Positions 62,617 to 64,000 of a DNA stretch of 64,000 bases are shown piece by piece. Position numbers and translations under genes: made by a program. Source of the DNA: DASYAN01 sp963727755 (lineage in GTDB: Bacteria; Chloroflexota; Ktedonobacteria; Ktedonobacterales; Ktedonobacteraceae); NCBI GenBank assembly GCA_963727755.1, contig CAVSHN010000015.1, positions 310,001-374,000 of the forward strand, written 5' to 3'. The notes beneath the pieces are model-generated. The model worked only from the letters and a program-made list of their open reading frames with translations, did no database searches and was not told the origin of the DNA. How positions within the stretch are numbered: position 1 is the first letter of the stretch; the number at the start of each line of letters is the position of its first letter.

Positions 62617-64000
62617 CTAACGGGAAAGCCAGTCAAGCAAAGCTCCGAACAGTCCACGTTTCTTTGCATTCTTGTTGTCACCAGCGTTTGGTTGAGCAGG
62701 ATTTCCATAAGCATTGCCAGCCATACTTTGACCCCCAGGCATGCCATACATGCTATGCATCCCTGAGCCACCTGGAATCCCCGTCATACTCTGACCTCCA
62801 GGCCCTCCAGGCATGCCAGCCATGCTATGCATCCCTGAGCCACCTGGAATCCCCGTCATACTCTGACCTCCAGGCCCTCCAGGCATGCCAGCCATGCTAT
62901 GCATCCCTGAGCCACCTGGAATCCCCGTCATACTCTGACCTCCAGGCCCTCCAGGCATGCCAGCCATGCTGTGCATCCCTGAGCCACCTGGAATCCCCGT
63001 CATACTCTGACCTCCAGGCCCTCCAGGCATGCCATACATGCTATGCATCCCTGAGCCACCTGGAATCCCCGTCATACTCTGACCTCCAGGCCCTCCAGGC
63101 ATGCCATACATGCTGTGCATCCCTGAGCCACCTGGAATCCCCGTCATACTCTGACCTCCAGGCCCTCCAGGCATGCCAGCCATGCTATGCATCCCTGAGC
63201 CACCTGGAATCCCCGTCATACTCTGACCTCCAGGCCCTCCAGGCATGCCAGCCATGCTATGCATCCCAGAGTCTCTTGGAATCCCTGGCATACTCTGATC
63301 TCCAGGCATGCCATACATGCCCTGATCGCCCGATCTACCAGTTACTCCTAGCGTATTACTTTGAGGTCCAAGAGTCCCGCTCATATTCTGACCTCTAGGT
63401 CCTCCTGCCCCTCCTACCATATTAGCTCCACCAGGATTGGCAACGCCAAGCATAGATATTCCCGCCTGACTAGGCATACCTGCTAGCCCTGACATCCCTG
63501 ATGGGGTCATTTGTTCACCGGAACTTACCTGTCCATATTGTTGTTGATATGGGACACCAGACGGAGCAGGAAATTTTGGTGTAGTTGAAGCAACACCTAA
63601 CATGGAAGCAAAGACGGTCGCAGCCATCTCACTTGTCTCAGATGCACTTACCTCGTCACGAGGGCGGCTAGGCACTCGCACATTCTCTACACGTGGAGGT
63701 CCTGCATATGGAGCAGGGGCGGATTGAGATGGCGTCTGCGGAACTGATTGCTGATCACCCGCTGAGCGTAACCATTCAGGCAATGCCGTCATATCAATGA
63801 CAGAAGAGGCCGCTATGCGGCCACCTTGCCCGGGTGACAAATCAGTGGGAGGTCCTTGCATAGCTGGCTGCTGTGAAGGCAAGGGCCGATTAGAGGAAGT
63901 CATAGGCGTTGGAGGTTGAGAGGATGCAGACGATGCACCCTGGCGTTGTTCATTTCCAGTCAACCAAGCAGGTAAGGCATTCATATCGAGCAGCGAAGAA
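62617..64000 (-). CDS. Low-complexity protein with collagen-like 24-residue repeats (partial at right edge)
   Basis: The frame is open to the window end; the ATG at 63984 is internal, because the codons before it give SSLLDMNALPAWL, which repeats in SSVIDMTALPEWL at about 63790. The N-terminal part seen is Pro/Ser/Gln-rich. The C-terminal part has about eight copies of a 24-residue unit (GMHSMAGMPGGPGGQ, SMTGIPGGS) rich in Gly-Met-Pro. The end (DNKNAKKRGLFGALLDWLSR) is a basic amphipathic helix. It may be a structural or membrane-associated scaffold; function unknown. It is 82 bp upstream of the GlmL-like gene and on the same strand. Confidence 0.65.
   Translation of the reverse strand, partial: SSLLDMNALPAWLTGNEQRQGASSASSQPPTPMTSSNRPLPSQQPAMQGPPTDLSPGQGGRIAASSVIDMTALPEWLRSAGDQQSVPQTPSQSAPAPYAGPPRVENVRVPSRPRDEVSASETSEMAATVFASMLGVASTTPKFPAPSGVPYQQQYGQVSSGEQMTPSGMSGLAGMPSQAGISMLGVANPGGANMVGGAGGPRGQNMSGTLGPQSNTLGVTGRSGDQGMYGMPGDQSMPGIPRDSGMHSMAGMPGGPGGQSMTGIPGGSGMHSMAGMPGGPGGQSMTGIPGGSGMHSMYGMPGGPGGQSMTGIPGGSGMHSMYGMPGGPGGQSMTGIPGGSGMHSMAGMPGGPGGQSMTGIPGGSGMHSMAGMPGGPGGQSMTGIPGGSGMHSMAGMPGGPGGQSMTGIPGGSGMHSMYGMPGGQSMAGNAYGNPAQPNAGDNKNAKKRGLFGALLDWLSR
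62750..63300. repeat. 72-bp tandem repeat inside the low-complexity gene
   Basis: CTATGCATCC or CTGTGCATCC recurs every 72 bp (62753, 62825, 62897 and so on to about 63257), about eight units, mostly identical. Variation is mainly a switch between GCCAGCCATG and GCCATACATG, which is Ala/Tyr in the protein. Confidence 0.9.

Noticed and set aside
62553..63398. Plus-strand frame with LQACQPCYASLSHLES repeats
   Set aside because: It is the antisense of the 72-bp repeat; repeats without stops keep several frames open. The minus-strand frame has ordinary flanking domains and extends beyond the repeat.
1..64000. tRNA genes
   Set aside because: I scanned for the T-loop GGTTCGAATCC pattern and acceptor pairing and found no convincing case; a covariance search could still find one.

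Overview
The window looks like a chromosomal segment from a soil-type Chloroflexota of the Ktedonobacteria class (Ktedonobacter/Dictyobacter-like). This is inferred from the mix of genes: three ~935-residue MalT-type LuxR regulators, TPR and kinase/WD40 remnants, actinobacteria-like glycoside hydrolases, a GlmL/MutL-like protein and many large secreted or low-complexity proteins. No 16S or 23S gene is present to confirm it. Start codons include GTG and TTG.

Layout. 0-3.3 kb: siroheme dehydrogenase (edge, partial), a Fur-family repressor with a near-perfect Fur box, a frameshifted VIT-type metal transporter, galU and a GNAT acetyltransferase. 3.6-6.8 kb: copper/redox membrane genes (CopC, then a frameshifted CopC-CopD-YtkA fusion) and a small membrane protein. 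6.8-11.6 kb: genome maintenance (SbcD/Mre11-like nuclease, endonuclease IV, ScpB) around an unknown coiled-coil protein. 11.8-28.1 kb: three MalT/LuxR regulators, a DUF6114-like membrane protein, a broken TPR protein, a secreted lectin-like protein, ferrochelatase, a solitary 5S rRNA with its own promoter and terminator, an excisionase-type HTH protein and a truncated hemoglobin. 28.5-34.3 kb: an ammonium transporter, then accessory, largely decayed DNA (kinase/WD40 remnant, repeat-rich basic protein, two small MHGG peptides). 34.6-44.4 kb: a 67-bp tandem repeat array and an ATP synthase operon, atpI-B-E-F-H-A-G-(Rpn-type nuclease)-D-C, studded with two families of short palindromic elements. 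44.4-56.3 kb: a carbohydrate block with two tandem GH95-like genes (both broken) and three tandem GH59 galactocerebrosidase-like genes (one internally deleted). 56.4-60.7 kb: a TPM-like secreted protein, two tandem double-glycine leader peptides with duplicated promoter regions, a toprim-like remnant and a heavily decayed gpmI. 60.7-64 kb: a frameshifted GlmL/MutL-like protein and a collagen-like repeat protein running off the edge.

Two themes stand out. First, a 50-nt palindrome occurs three times in the ATP synthase region and is translated in three different reading frames at the ends or start of genes, like the coding palindromic elements known from Rickettsia. Second, about a dozen genes carry single-base indels. 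Some also carry nonsense codons (gpmI) or large deletions (GH59 copy 1), which argues for real decay. Others hit genes expected to be essential (atpE, with two compensating indels), which argues for uncorrected sequence errors. The best candidate for an undescribed system is the pair of double-glycine peptides at 57.9-58.5 kb with conserved operators and a possible small antisense RNA. No exporter or modification enzyme for them lies inside the window.
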